From Rhodoligotrophos sp. CJ14 (GTDB taxonomy: Bacteria > Pseudomonadota > Alphaproteobacteria > Rhizobiales > Im1): a stretch of DNA of 64,000 nt. The translations under genes and the position numbers were made by a program. The DNA is taken from assembly GCF_038811545.1 (NCBI RefSeq), contig NZ_CP133319.1, forward strand, positions 3,356,001 through 3,420,000, in the 5' to 3' direction. A model generated the notes under the pieces. That model did not search any database. It was given only the letters and a program-made list of their open reading frames with translations, and was not told where the DNA came from. Below, one piece after another: positions 56,486 to 64,000 of the stretch (the first letter of the stretch is position 1; each line of letters starts with the position of its first letter).

Positions 56486-57480
56486 ATGACTTCTGCTGAT
56501 TTTCCCGCCTCAGGCGTCTATATCGCAAGGACGGGCGACGATGCCGTCCTGCCTTTCGAGGTTAAGCCGCTCGGCGTGCGCGGGCGGGTGGTGAGGCTGC
56601 CGGCACCATCAATGACATTATCGGTCGCCACAGCTATCCGCGCACCGTTTCGGCTCTGCTTGCGGAAGCCGTGGCGCTGACCACCATGCTCGGCTCGTCC
56701 CTTAAATTCGATGGGAAGCTGATCCTGCAGACCAGCACCGATGGTCCCGTCGATCTTCTCGTGGCGGATTTTTCGACGCCCGGAGAAGTGCGGGCCTATG
56801 CCCATTACGACGAAGAGCGGGTGGCGGAGCTCGAGCGTGAAGGATCTCCCATGTCCGCCGATCTGCTTGGCAAGGGCCATCTCGCGCTCACCATTGATCA
56901 GGGCCGGCACATGGACCGGTACCAGGGTATCGTGCCCCTGGACGGTGCGAGCCTGTCCGAGGCGGCGAACACATATTTCGAACAGTCGGAGCAATTGCCG
57001 ACCGACGTGCGGCTGGCCGCGGGCCCCATCATGGCCCGTGGTGAAGGTGGCGCAGAGCATTGGCGGGCCGGCGGCATCATGATCCAGCATCTTCCCGCGG
57101 AGGGCGAGCCCTCTGCGTTGCCTGTCCGTTCCGGCGATCTTCCCGAGGGTGTCGAGGAAGACGAGCAGGAGGAGGATGAGAACTGGGTGCGTGCTCGCAT
57201 TTTCCTGGCGACCGTCGAGGATCACGAGCTGCTCGATCCGACCTTGTCGCCTGAGGAACTGCTCTATCGGCTGTTTCACGAGGATGGGGTTACGGTCTAT
57301 CCCTCGTCCAACGTGCAGCGCTATTGCCAATGCTCGCGCGAGCGCATCTCGGATATCGTGAGCCAGTTCAGCCCTGAGGAAATCTCCGAGATGGTGGTCG
57401 ATGGCAAGATCTCGGCAACCTGCGAGTTTTGCTCCACCGTCTACGAGTTCGACCTGCGGGAGCTGAAAAAGGACAATTGA
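56486..57480 (+). pseudogene. hslO: Hsp33 chaperone gene with a one-base frameshift
   Basis: Redox-regulated chaperone Hsp33. The first part (56486 onward) reads DDAVLPFEVKPLGVRGRVVRL, then leaves the family. The rest is in another frame, running back to about 56608 (INDIIGRHSYP, then TVSALLAEAVALTTMLGSS) and on to the C-terminal zinc site CQC and CEFC. Compared with the family, eight bases lie between the codons for RL and I instead of nine, so one base is missing between about 56597 and 56610. All else is intact, so it is either a recent mutation or a sequencing error. It sits in the usual argD-argF-hslO order. Confidence 0.88.
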
Positions 57481-57492
57481 AGGAGTGCCTGC

Positions 57493-57528
57493 CTCGTTCT
57501 CCTGCTAATGCGCCGGCAGGAGAACGAG
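57493..57528. terminator. perfect 13-bp hairpin between convergent hslO and AEC genes
   Basis: CTCGTTCTCCTGC (57493-57505) and GCAGGAGAACGAG (57516-57528) enclose a ten-base loop. It starts 12 bases after the hslO stop and one arm lies in the last codons of the AEC gene. No T-run; probably a bidirectional transcription stop. Confidence 0.65.
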
Positions 57529-58392
57529 CAGAAGCAACGGGATCGTGGCGACGCTCATGAAGGTCGAGACGACGACGATGCTTGCCACGTCCTGCGGGCC
57601 GTTGTTCCACCGCTGCGCGAACACGTAATTATAGACCGCGGCCGGCATCGAGCAGGCGAGAATAGTGACTGCCCTCAGGTTCCCTTCGAGCCCGAGCAGA
57701 TGGACGACGGCGATGCCGACCAGGATGCCGAAGGCGATCCGGAAGGCGGAAACCGCAAGCGCATTCTTGAGATGCGCCACCCCCAGTCCACTGAGCGACG
57801 CACCCAGCAACAGCAGCATCAAGGGAATGGTGAGTCCGCCGATCAGGTTGACCGTATTGACGATCCATATCGGCAGTTGGATGCCGGTGATCGAGATCGC
57901 CAATCCGAGAGGAGCGGCATAGACCACGGGCAGCCGCAACAGCCCCTTCCAATTGGCAGATCCCGCGGCAATGGCTTGCCCGATCGTGAAGTTCGCGACG
58001 GACGAGATGGAGAAGAAGACGATGGCATAGCCCAGCCCTTCTTGTCCGAACGCATACAGGGCCAGTGGCAATCCGAGATTCCCGAGATTGGGGAAGACGA
58101 GGGGCGGCAAGAAGGTCCGGATCCGCAGCCCCATCAACCACAGAAATACGGTGCCGCCGGCAATGAACAGGATCGTGGCGGCAATGGCCGCCGAGGCGGT
58201 GGCGGCAAATGCATCGAAGCTGATCTTGGTGTTCATGAAGGTCGAGACGACCAGGCAGGGCGTCGCGATCTCGGTGATGAGCGGAGCCAGTTCCTGCGTG
58301 TGCAGGCCTGAGCGCAGTCGCGCCCACAGGAAGCCGATGCCCGCGGTAATGAGAACCGGCAGCACCGCGGCGAGCACAATCAGAACCATCAC
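57505..58392 (-). CDS. auxin efflux carrier (AEC)-family transporter
   Basis: 295 aa with about ten membrane helices. PVLITAGIGFLWARL opens the protein, and LPLALYAFGQEGLGYAIVFFSISSVANFTIGQAIA and LIGGLTIPLMLLLLGASLSG are AEC-typical. Family members move organic acids or amino acids; the substrate is unknown. ATG 58392 is the best start, with one codon's ambiguity (58389). The final codons are part of the 57493-57528 hairpin. Confidence 0.92.
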   Translation of the reverse strand: MMVLIVLAAVLPVLITAGIGFLWARLRSGLHTQELAPLITEIATPCLVVSTFMNTKISFDAFAATASAAIAATILFIAGGTVFLWLMGLRIRTFLPPLVFPNLGNLGLPLALYAFGQEGLGYAIVFFSISSVANFTIGQAIAAGSANWKGLLRLPVVYAAPLGLAISITGIQLPIWIVNTVNLIGGLTIPLMLLLLGASLSGLGVAHLKNALAVSAFRIAFGILVGIAVVHLLGLEGNLRAVTILACSMPAAVYNYVFAQRWNNGPQDVASIVVVSTFMSVATIPLLLLVLLPAH

Positions 58393-58577
58393 TCGTCGAT
58401 CCTATTGGGGAGCCCACAGGAGGGCTGATGACCACGCGGCACTGAGCACCAGCGAGCACGGACGCACTCCTGCTGTGAATTCTGCCACTTTTGCCGGCCC
58501 GTCAATGTGCGCTCTTGCATTCCCCGGAAAGATCAGCTTTTTTGCGGCGCAATATCCCTGTCCATGGAAGCCAGTAG

Positions 58578-59117
58578 ATGCGGATTGACAAGATTGCTAT
58601 CGGGAAGAACCCGCCCAAGGAAGTGAACGTTATCATCGAGATCCCGCTTGGCGGAGAACCGATCAAATACGAGATGGAGAAGGAGTCCGGCGCGCTGTTC
58701 GTGGACCGGTTTCTCTACACCTCGATGCGCTATCCCGGCAATTACGGCTTCATTCCGCACACCCTGTCCGACGACGGCGATCCGGTTGATGTGCTCGTGG
58801 CGAACCGCAGGTCCATCGTGCCCGGTGCGGTGATGGCGTGCCGGCCGGTCGGCGTCCTGCATATGCGCGATGAGGCGGGGGAGGACGAGAAGATCATTGC
58901 TGTGCCGTCCAACCGCCTGACCGCGATGTATGACAAGGTTCACAGCTATCAGGATCTGCCCGAAATCCTTCTGAAGCAGATTGCTCACTTCTTTGAGCAC
59001 TATAAGGATCTTGAGGGCAGCAAATGGGTCGAGGTCATCGGCTTTGGCGATGCCGATGAGGCGGAGGATCTCATCCGCAAGGCCATAGAGGCCGCAAGCG
59101 CCAAGTCTAAGGCCTGA
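58578..59117 (+). CDS. ppa: inorganic pyrophosphatase (family I)
   Basis: 179 aa soluble hexameric-type pyrophosphatase; hydrolyses PPi from biosynthesis. [15 protein letters not shown], the metal site [10 protein letters not shown], and [13 protein letters not shown] with the KxxxxY-type segment are present. Start ATG 58578 begins [19 protein letters not shown]. It stands alone between convergent and divergent neighbours; a hairpin follows at 59174. Confidence 0.97.
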   Translation: MRIDKIAIGKNPPKEVNVIIEIPLGGEPIKYEMEKESGALFVDRFLYTSMRYPGNYGFIPHTLSDDGDPVDVLVANRRSIVPGAVMACRPVGVLHMRDEAGEDEKIIAVPSNRLTAMYDKVHSYQDLPEILLKQIAHFFEHYKDLEGSKWVEVIGFGDADEAEDLIRKAIEAASAKSKA

Positions 59118-59173
59118 TTATTTTCCGGCCGAATGGCCGCTGACCGCAGGTCAATCCGACGAACCACGAGAGA

Positions 59174-59202
59174 TGCATGATCTGTCCTGAGCAGATCATG
59201 CA
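59174..59202. terminator. perfect 11-bp hairpin between convergent ppa and DUF167 genes
   Basis: TGCATGATCTG (59174-59184) and CAGATCATGCA (59192-59202) flank TCCTGAG. It lies 57 bases past ppa and 22 bases before the DUF167 stop. Like the hairpin at 57.5 kb it lacks a T-run and may serve both directions. Confidence 0.6.
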
Positions 59203-59224
59203 CGTGCCGCGTGTTACGCGTCGC

Positions 59225-59566
59225 TCATGATGCGCAGCGCTCGAGCTGGTCAGTGATTGCCTGCGCGAGCAGCTTCGGGTCGCCCACAGCCTTCGCAAGC
59301 TTCAGTCGATCTTTCTGCCCTGCGACAATCGCCACCCGCGATTTCGGAACATCCAGCACCTTTGCCAATAGTGCGGCGACGGCAGCATTGGCCTTGCCGT
59401 CCTGTGGCTGGGCACGCACTTTCACTTGCACGGCACAGGTCTCGTTGCCACCGGCGTCAATCCCGTGCCAAAGGCCGTCAATCCCATCCTTCGAGGCTTT
59501 GGGTGTAACTCTGACCTGGATCAGAATCCCATCTTCTATGTGCTGGATCGATCGACGCGGGCTCAG
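59225..59566 (-). CDS. DUF167/YggU-family protein with probable CTG start
   Basis: 113 aa if read from a CTG at 59566. The family core is plain: ILIQVRVTPKASKDGI, then VKVRAQPQDGKANAAVAALLAKVLDVPKSRVAIVAG. The first in-frame GTG (59431) would cut off the conserved N-terminal strand, and there is no ATG, GTG or TTG upstream of it. CTG at 59566 overlaps the yggT stop as CTGA, as coupled genes usually do with ATGA. The yggT-yggU order is common in proteobacteria. An undetected frameshift is the alternative. Function unknown. Confidence 0.8.
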   Translation of the reverse strand: MSPRRSIQHIEDGILIQVRVTPKASKDGIDGLWHGIDAGGNETCAVQVKVRAQPQDGKANAAVAALLAKVLDVPKSRVAIVAGQKDRLKLAKAVGDPKLLAQAITDQLERCAS

Positions 59567-59853
59567 TAGCTGGCCCCGGTGAAGAGGTAGATGATCAGGC
59601 GCTCCAGGAACAGGAGCCCCACGATCAGAATGAGCGGAGAGATGTCGATACCGCCGAAATTCGGCAACATCCGGCGAATCGGCCCAAGCACGGGCTCCGT
59701 GAGACCGTCGATCGTATAGGCGATCTGGCGGACGAAACTATTGCGGGGATTGACGATGTTGAATGCAAAGAGCCAACTCAGGATGGCCCCCGCGATAATG
59801 ATCCAGATGTAAATATTAATGATTGTGATGATCAGCCATAGAAAGGGATTCAT
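59563..59853 (-). CDS. YggT-family membrane protein
   Basis: 96 aa with two hydrophobic helices (NPFLWLIITIINIYIWIIIAGAILSWL and DISPLILIVGLLFLERLIIYLF) and the loop IDGLTEPVLGPIRRMLPNFGGID characteristic of the family, which is involved in osmotic or membrane homeostasis in other bacteria. ATG 59853 (MNPFLWL) is chosen; an upstream Met would add a non-family tail. Overlaps the DUF167 gene. Confidence 0.93.
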   Translation of the reverse strand: MNPFLWLIITIINIYIWIIIAGAILSWLFAFNIVNPRNSFVRQIAYTIDGLTEPVLGPIRRMLPNFGGIDISPLILIVGLLFLERLIIYLFTGASY

Positions 59854-59954
59854 CGATCGTTCCACTTTGCCCGCCAGCTTGCGACGAGATGTAGCCGTGG
59901 CGATCTGCATGTGCAAGTCTGTCTGCGGCCACATCCTTGATCATTCGCGAACGC

Positions 59955-59984
59955 TTGACATGGGCCGGACCGGGCGCCTAGATA
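59955..59984 (+). promoter_or_regulatory. tRNA-Ala promoter
   Basis: TTGACA (59955-59960) and TAGATA (59979-59984) are 18 bases apart, and the tRNA begins 11 bases after the -10 box. Confidence 0.75.
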
Positions 59985-59994
59985 CCGGCGGATC

Positions 59995-60070
<76 letters not shown>

Positions 60071-60373
60071 CCTCCTAATTATTGGATCGTTGTCCCGCCG
60101 GCCCGTTCTTCCCCTGGAAGCGGCCCGATGTGTTTCGATCGGCGCTCCAGAGCTGCAGCACCGAGTTCCATTGCTGGTCGAGTTCGGGAAGGTGCTTGAT
60201 CTTTTCAATCAATCGGACCATTCACCGGAAATGTCCATTTGGTGCGGCCGGCTGACCCAGTCGGCGGGCTCAGGGCCGATTGCTCGTTGACATCCGGGTT
60301 AGGGTGATCGTTTTAAGCAGTTCTTGGTAAGGCGCTCTGCGTCATTCCGCTTCCGGGGGAGCACATCACTTCC
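60071..60373. other. tRNA-bcr intergenic region, no gene seen
   Basis: 303 bases. I looked for an integrase, a copy of the tRNA 3' end, or repeats and found none. GTTTTAAG near 60312 is the only AT-rich patch; the bcr promoter should be nearby. Confidence 0.5.
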
Positions 60374-61573
60374 ATGAAACTGCGACCCGGCACCGGAGCG
60401 ATGACGGCCCTTCTCGCCTGCCTGACGGCGATGGGTCCGCTCTCCACCGACATGTATCTGCCATCCCTTCCGACGATCTCGCTTGCCTTGCGGGCGGACC
60501 CGGCTCAAGTGCAGCTCACGCTGAGCGTGTTTCTGGTGGGCTTTGCCGTCGGGCAGATCATCTATGGACCTTTATCTGATCGATTCGGCCGAAGGCCGGT
60601 CCTGCTGAGCGGCCTCGGCCTGTTTGCGATAGCCTCGGCTGGCTGCATGCTCGCGAGTACGATTGAACTCTTGATTCTCGCCCGTTTCGGCCAGGCGGTC
60701 TCTGCCTGCGCGGCCATTGTGATTGCGCGCGCCATTGTGCGCGATCTCTACCGCGCCGAACAGGCTGGCCGGGTGCTTAGTCTCATGGGCGCGCTCATGG
60801 GAATCGTGCCCGCGGTGGCCCCCATCCTGGGCGGCATTATCGAGCCGCTTCTCGGCTGGCGTGCGGTTTTCGCGATGATCTCTGCGCTGGCGCTTTGCAC
60901 GCTAGGCGTTGTGTACCTCATGCTGCCGGAAACCCTGGCACCGAGCCGGCGCGCGACCACCACTCTGTCCGGCATGATCAGTTCCTTCGGCATCCTCCTG
61001 AGGAGCGATCGCTTCCGCCATTTCTCGACATTGGTTTGCCTCTGCTATGGCGGCCTTTTTGCGTTCATCTCGGGCGCCTCGTTCATCCTTCAGAATGAGT
61101 ACAGGCTGACGCCGCTCGCCTTTAGCTTCTCCTTTGCGACCGCCGTGTGCGGGTATGTCTGTGGCAGCCTGCTGGGTGCCCGGTTCGGAAGCCAGCTGGG
61201 CCTTGATGCCACGATCCGTGTCGGCACCAGCCTGCTTGCGTTGGGGGGCATGCTGATGGTGATGCTTCTCCAGTTCGCGAGCCCCGCATTCTGGCATGTG
61301 CTTGTGCCGATCACGATCTACATGGTTGGCGTAGGCCTGACCTTGCCGCAATGCACCGCCGGTGCCATCACGCCCTTTCCGGAGCGTGCCGGAGCGGCAT
61401 CTTCGCTGATGGGCTTTCTGCAGATGTCATTCGGCGCGCTCGTCGGCGTTCTCGTCGGACACACCGTCCATCTCGGACCGATGCCGCTGGCGCTCATCAT
61501 TGCGGTGGTCGGGATCGGTTGCCTCGCGAAGAGCCTGGCGCGCGGTCACGTAAGGTTATCCCGACTGAGCTGA
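60374..61573 (+). CDS. Bcr/CflA-family MFS drug efflux transporter
   Basis: 399 aa with about 12 membrane helices. The Bcr/CflA signature is near the N-terminus: GPLSTDMYLPSLPTI and LSVFLVGFAVGQIIYGPLSDRFGRRPVLL (motif A). Motif C-like GIVPAVAPILGGII is in helix 5. It exports drugs or metabolites such as cysteine or bicyclomycin-like compounds. ATG 60374 starts MKLRPGTGAMTAL. No regulator is adjacent. Confidence 0.94.
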   Translation: MKLRPGTGAMTALLACLTAMGPLSTDMYLPSLPTISLALRADPAQVQLTLSVFLVGFAVGQIIYGPLSDRFGRRPVLLSGLGLFAIASAGCMLASTIELLILARFGQAVSACAAIVIARAIVRDLYRAEQAGRVLSLMGALMGIVPAVAPILGGIIEPLLGWRAVFAMISALALCTLGVVYLMLPETLAPSRRATTTLSGMISSFGILLRSDRFRHFSTLVCLCYGGLFAFISGASFILQNEYRLTPLAFSFSFATAVCGYVCGSLLGARFGSQLGLDATIRVGTSLLALGGMLMVMLLQFASPAFWHVLVPITIYMVGVGLTLPQCTAGAITPFPERAGAASSLMGFLQMSFGALVGVLVGHTVHLGPMPLALIIAVVGIGCLAKSLARGHVRLSRLS

Positions 61574-61828
61574 CCCAAGTAGATAATCTGCCAACAAACT
61601 ATCTCGAATCGGCCTCAATTCTGGATGATTGAGACGACCGGCCGATCTCTTGTTGCGCCTCTATGTTAATCAGTTGTCTGAATATACTTTGTGCTCGTTA
61701 CGTGTTAATTGTTGGTTGATTTAAGATTAATCGAATGTTTAACGTAATTGATCTGATCAGAGTTTGATCGGAGCATCCCGCCCGGCAGCTCCCTGCTGTT
61801 CCCGCGTGATGCTGCTTCGGGGGGCATA

Positions 61829-62260
61829 ATGCGAATCTTATTCCTGGGGGCCTTTGTCGCCCTCGGCTCGTTATTGGGCGGCTGTGCGTCCATCGTGAAC
61901 GGAACCAGCCAATCGATCGCCATATCCTCGCCGCCGGTGTCTGGCGCGCAATGTGACCTGTCGAGCGCGCAGGGCCGCTGGACGGTGATAACGCCGGGTG
62001 TGGCCACCGTGGCGCGCAGCAAGGACGACATTCGAGTTGAATGTCATGCGCCTGGCTACGAAACGGCGGTTGCCGTCATTCCGTCGAGCTTCGAAGCATG
62101 GACGGCCGGTAATCTGGTCTTCGGCGGCGTCATCGGCCTAGGTGTGGACGCGGCAACCGGCGCCATCAATGAATATCCAAACTCGTTTCAAATCCCGATG
62201 GTGCCCAAAGGGCAAGCGCCAGCACTGTCCCCTGGCCGCTCGGGACCGCCGGTATCTTAA
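61829..62260 (+). CDS. small lipoprotein
   Basis: 143 aa. Signal peptidase II motif LGGC with Cys19 after a hydrophobic leader (ILFLGAFVALGSLL). The mature start CASIVNGTSQSIAISSPP is common in small alphaproteobacterial lipoproteins of unknown role; a short hydrophobic Gly-rich stretch (AGNLVFGGVIGLGVDAATGAI) follows. Asp is not at +2, so outer-membrane sorting is likely. The upstream 255 bases are AT-rich and contain no gene that I can support. Confidence 0.85.
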   Translation: MRILFLGAFVALGSLLGGCASIVNGTSQSIAISSPPVSGAQCDLSSAQGRWTVITPGVATVARSKDDIRVECHAPGYETAVAVIPSSFEAWTAGNLVFGGVIGLGVDAATGAINEYPNSFQIPMVPKGQAPALSPGRSGPPVS

Positions 62261-62458
62261 GGGTCAGGGCGCGTCCCGCCGGCACCCGAATCATGATCGG
62301 GCTCGGGGACTGATCCCAGCTCGAGGCGCGGGAGGGAAGGCTGTGTTGCAGCGGTCTCCCATAGGTCTCGGCTCATCTACACCGTGTGAATGGACAATTC
62401 GGCAATGGCGCATATCTAATGCAAACACAGTCCTATTGCGGTGGTGCGCCGAGCTGAC

Positions 62459-63478
62459 ATGTTTCCCATTTCCATTCTCGACTTAGCCCATGTGCCGGAA
62501 GGGTTCACCACCGGCGATGCTCTGCGCAACACGCTCGATCTTGCGCGCCACGCAGAGCGCCTCGGGTATCTGCGCTACTGGCTGGCTGAACATCACAACA
62601 TGATTGGCATTGCCAGTGCCGCCACCTCCGTCGTCATCGGTCAGGTTGCCGCGGGAACCAGCGCCATACGGGTGGGGGCAGGGGGGATTATGCTGCCTAA
62701 CCACTCCCCTCTGGTCATTGCGGAGCAGTTCGGTACCCTCGCGACCCTTTTTCCTGGGCGGATCGATCTTGGGCTCGGGCGCGCACCGGGCACGGATCAA
62801 CGAACCCTTCGCGCATTGCGGCGCGATCCTAACAGCGCCGACACGTTTCCCCAGGATGTTCTCGAGTTGCAGGCATTGCTCGGACCCTTGCAGCCGGGAC
62901 AGGTCGTACAGGCCGTGCCGGGGACCGACACCAATGTGCCCTTATGGATCTTGGGATCGAGCCTGTTTGGTGCGCAGCTTGCCGCATTGCTAGGGCTACC
63001 CTACGGATTTGCCTCGCACTTTGCGCCAGACGCGCTGATGCAGGCCATCGCCATGTACCGGTCGCGGTTTGAGCCCTCAGCCCAGCTTGCCAAGCCCTAT
63101 GTGATGACAGGCGTCAATGTCATCACGGCTGACACCGACGCCGAAGCGCGGCGGCTATTTACGTCGGTCCAGCAGACCTTTACCAACATGTTTCGGGGAA
63201 CGCGGGGCAAATTACCCCCGCCAATCGATGATATCGAGACCTACTGGTCGCCCATGGAAAAGGTCCAAGCCTCCAGTATGCTTGCCTGCTCCTTCGTCGG
63301 CGGTCCCGAGACCGTGAAACGGGATCTGCAAGCCTTCATTGATCGCACGAAGGCCGACGAGCTCATGGTGGCCGCCGCCATTTACGATCACGGCGCACGC
63401 GTGCACTCGTATGAAATCCTGGCGGAAATCCGCAAGGAGCTGCGCCCCGCCGCGGCTTTTGCGGAGGGCATCGGCTGA
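62459..63478 (+). CDS. LLM-class (luciferase-like) flavin-dependent oxidoreductase
   Basis: 339 aa TIM-barrel protein. [64 protein letters not shown] and the [24 protein letters not shown] end region match the alkanal monooxygenase-like group with F420 or FMN; which cofactor is used is unclear. The ATG at 62459 begins [12 protein letters not shown]; a GTG at 62441 is the alternative. Confidence 0.92.
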   Translation: MFPISILDLAHVPEGFTTGDALRNTLDLARHAERLGYLRYWLAEHHNMIGIASAATSVVIGQVAAGTSAIRVGAGGIMLPNHSPLVIAEQFGTLATLFPGRIDLGLGRAPGTDQRTLRALRRDPNSADTFPQDVLELQALLGPLQPGQVVQAVPGTDTNVPLWILGSSLFGAQLAALLGLPYGFASHFAPDALMQAIAMYRSRFEPSAQLAKPYVMTGVNVITADTDAEARRLFTSVQQTFTNMFRGTRGKLPPPIDDIETYWSPMEKVQASSMLACSFVGGPETVKRDLQAFIDRTKADELMVAAAIYDHGARVHSYEILAEIRKELRPAAAFAEGIG

Positions 63479-63500
63479 GCGGCCTCAAAGCGGTCGCCCT

Positions 63501-63714
63501 AGAGCATTTTCGAGCGAAGTGGGATACCGGTTCGCGTGAAGAAAATGCGACCAAGCAAAAACTTAGAGCATTTTCGAGCGAAGTGGGATACCGGTTCGCG
63601 TGAAGAAAATGCGACCAAGCAAAAACTTAGAGCATTTTCGAGCGAAGTGGGATACCGGTTCGCGTGAAGAAAATGCGACCAAGCAAAAGCTTAGAGCATT
63701 TTCGAGCGAAGTGG
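63501..63714 (+). repeat. tandem array of a 64-bp palindrome-containing unit, 3.3 copies
   Basis: Units start at 63501, 63565 and 63629; a fourth starts at 63693 and stops after about 22 bases. Copies 1 and 2 are identical and copy 3 differs by one base in the AAAACTT tail (AAGCTT). Each has arms GCATTTTC and GAAAATGC and inner arms GCGAA/TTCGC, so each can fold into a hairpin. Single diverged copies lie at 15948 and 23717 (reverse). Confidence 0.95.
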
Positions 63715-63739
63715 ACGCTCAAGCTCACGCCGCTCGAGC

Positions 63740-64000
63740 CTAGTTGCGTGCATGTCCCACTTCGGCGACCTGGGTCGATGTCGGCACGGCCCGCATCATG
63801 GAGTTGAGCTTCTCCACCTGCTGCTTGAACTGCGCCAGCATTTCACCGCTCAGCTTGCGGCCATTATCGATGCGCACCTTCATCGGGTTGACCTGGCGGT
63901 TATCGACCAGGATCTCGTAGTGAAGATGTGGGCCCGTTGAACGCCCGGTGGTCCCGACATAGCCGATGACCTGGCCTTGGCGGACCCGGGTGCCTGGCTG
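63740..64000 (-). CDS. M23-family metallopeptidase, 3' part only
   Basis: The last 86 codons, running out of the window at 64000. GQVIGYVGTTGRSTGPHLHYE contains the M23 HxH zinc motif (HLHYE) and the Gly-rich strand before it. The tail after it (NPMKVRIDNGRKLSG, then a coiled QFKQQVEKLNSMM) matches the periplasmic lysostaphin-type endopeptidases that cleave peptidoglycan crosslinks. The stop TAG is at 63740-63742. N-terminal domains are outside the window. Confidence 0.9.
   Translation of the reverse strand, partial: QPGTRVRQGQVIGYVGTTGRSTGPHLHYEILVDNRQVNPMKVRIDNGRKLSGEMLAQFKQQVEKLNSMMRAVPTSTQVAEVGHARN

Noticed and set aside
61700..61745. CtrA-type TTAA-N7-TTAA sites upstream of the lipoprotein gene
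   Set aside because: Several TTAA words occur, but the nearest pair has eight bases between them, so none fits the motif; the area is merely AT-rich.
63501..63714. CRISPR array
   Set aside because: The repeats follow each other directly with no unique spacers, and the unit is an intergenic palindrome also found singly elsewhere.

Overview
The window is a chromosomal segment of an alphaproteobacterium, most likely of the order Hyphomicrobiales (Rhizobiales). Four things point there: the gene order rpsT-dnaA-dnaN-recF-gyrB next to mutM, ubiE, ubiB, coaBC and dut; a GcrA cell-cycle regulator; CcrM-type GANTC sites near dnaA and gcrA; and copies of a palindromic intergenic repeat (core GAGCATTTTCGAGCGAAG) that I recognise from this order. 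Base composition is GC-rich, which produces long spurious antisense reading frames. I see no insertion sequence, prophage, integrase, CRISPR array or rRNA operon. One tRNA (Ala, anticodon CGC) is present.

Layout. 1-7.5 kb: GST, a MoeB-like E1 enzyme, and the coupled minus-strand series ubiE-ubiB-coaBC-dut-moeB, diverging from mutM and an enoyl-CoA hydratase. 7.5-15.4 kb: the replication block rpsT, dnaA, dnaN, recF, gyrB. 15.4-25.8 kb: housekeeping and repair (YbaK, dapB, gpmA, ogt, nth), a CysZ-like membrane protein, a PfkB-family kinase, a CLC chloride transporter and a solute-binding protein. 25.8-34.1 kb: a glycosyltransferase with an N-terminal MshEN-like domain, a TetR/EmrAB efflux module with a visible operator, an old yellow enzyme and a Rieske oxygenase. 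34.1-39.5 kb: typA, then mtaB-ftsY-yciB, each pair overlapping by ATGA. 39.8-45.5 kb: MarR, a DMT exporter, and a DUF533 / BrkB / methyltransferase / CDP-alcohol phosphatidyltransferase cluster. 45.5-48.3 kb: a four-gene ECF sigma / anti-sigma / Bax-inhibitor-1 / DUF2076 series. 48.4-53.7 kb: aroQ, an ionotropic-receptor-like protein, an L,D-transpeptidase, a carboxylesterase and gcrA. 53.7-57.5 kb: argD-argF-hslO. 57.5-64 kb: an AEC transporter, ppa, DUF167/YggT, tRNA-Ala, a Bcr/CflA transporter, a lipoprotein, a luciferase-like oxidoreductase, a tandem repeat array and the 3' end of an M23 peptidase.

Points that stand out: hslO (Hsp33) carries a one-base frameshift near its start. The receptor-like protein has lost the expected TTVGYGD pore signature. 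A perfect 11-bp hairpin sits between a strong promoter and argD. A 64-bp palindrome-containing unit is repeated 3.3 times just before the M23 peptidase. Long perfect hairpins sit between several convergent gene pairs. The MoeB-like protein lacks both zinc-ligand cysteine pairs. A DUF167 gene seems to need a CTG start overlapping the upstream stop. No single region is clearly a new system; the ECF/BI-1 operon and the BrkB/methyltransferase/CDP-alcohol cluster are the best candidates for undescribed functional modules.
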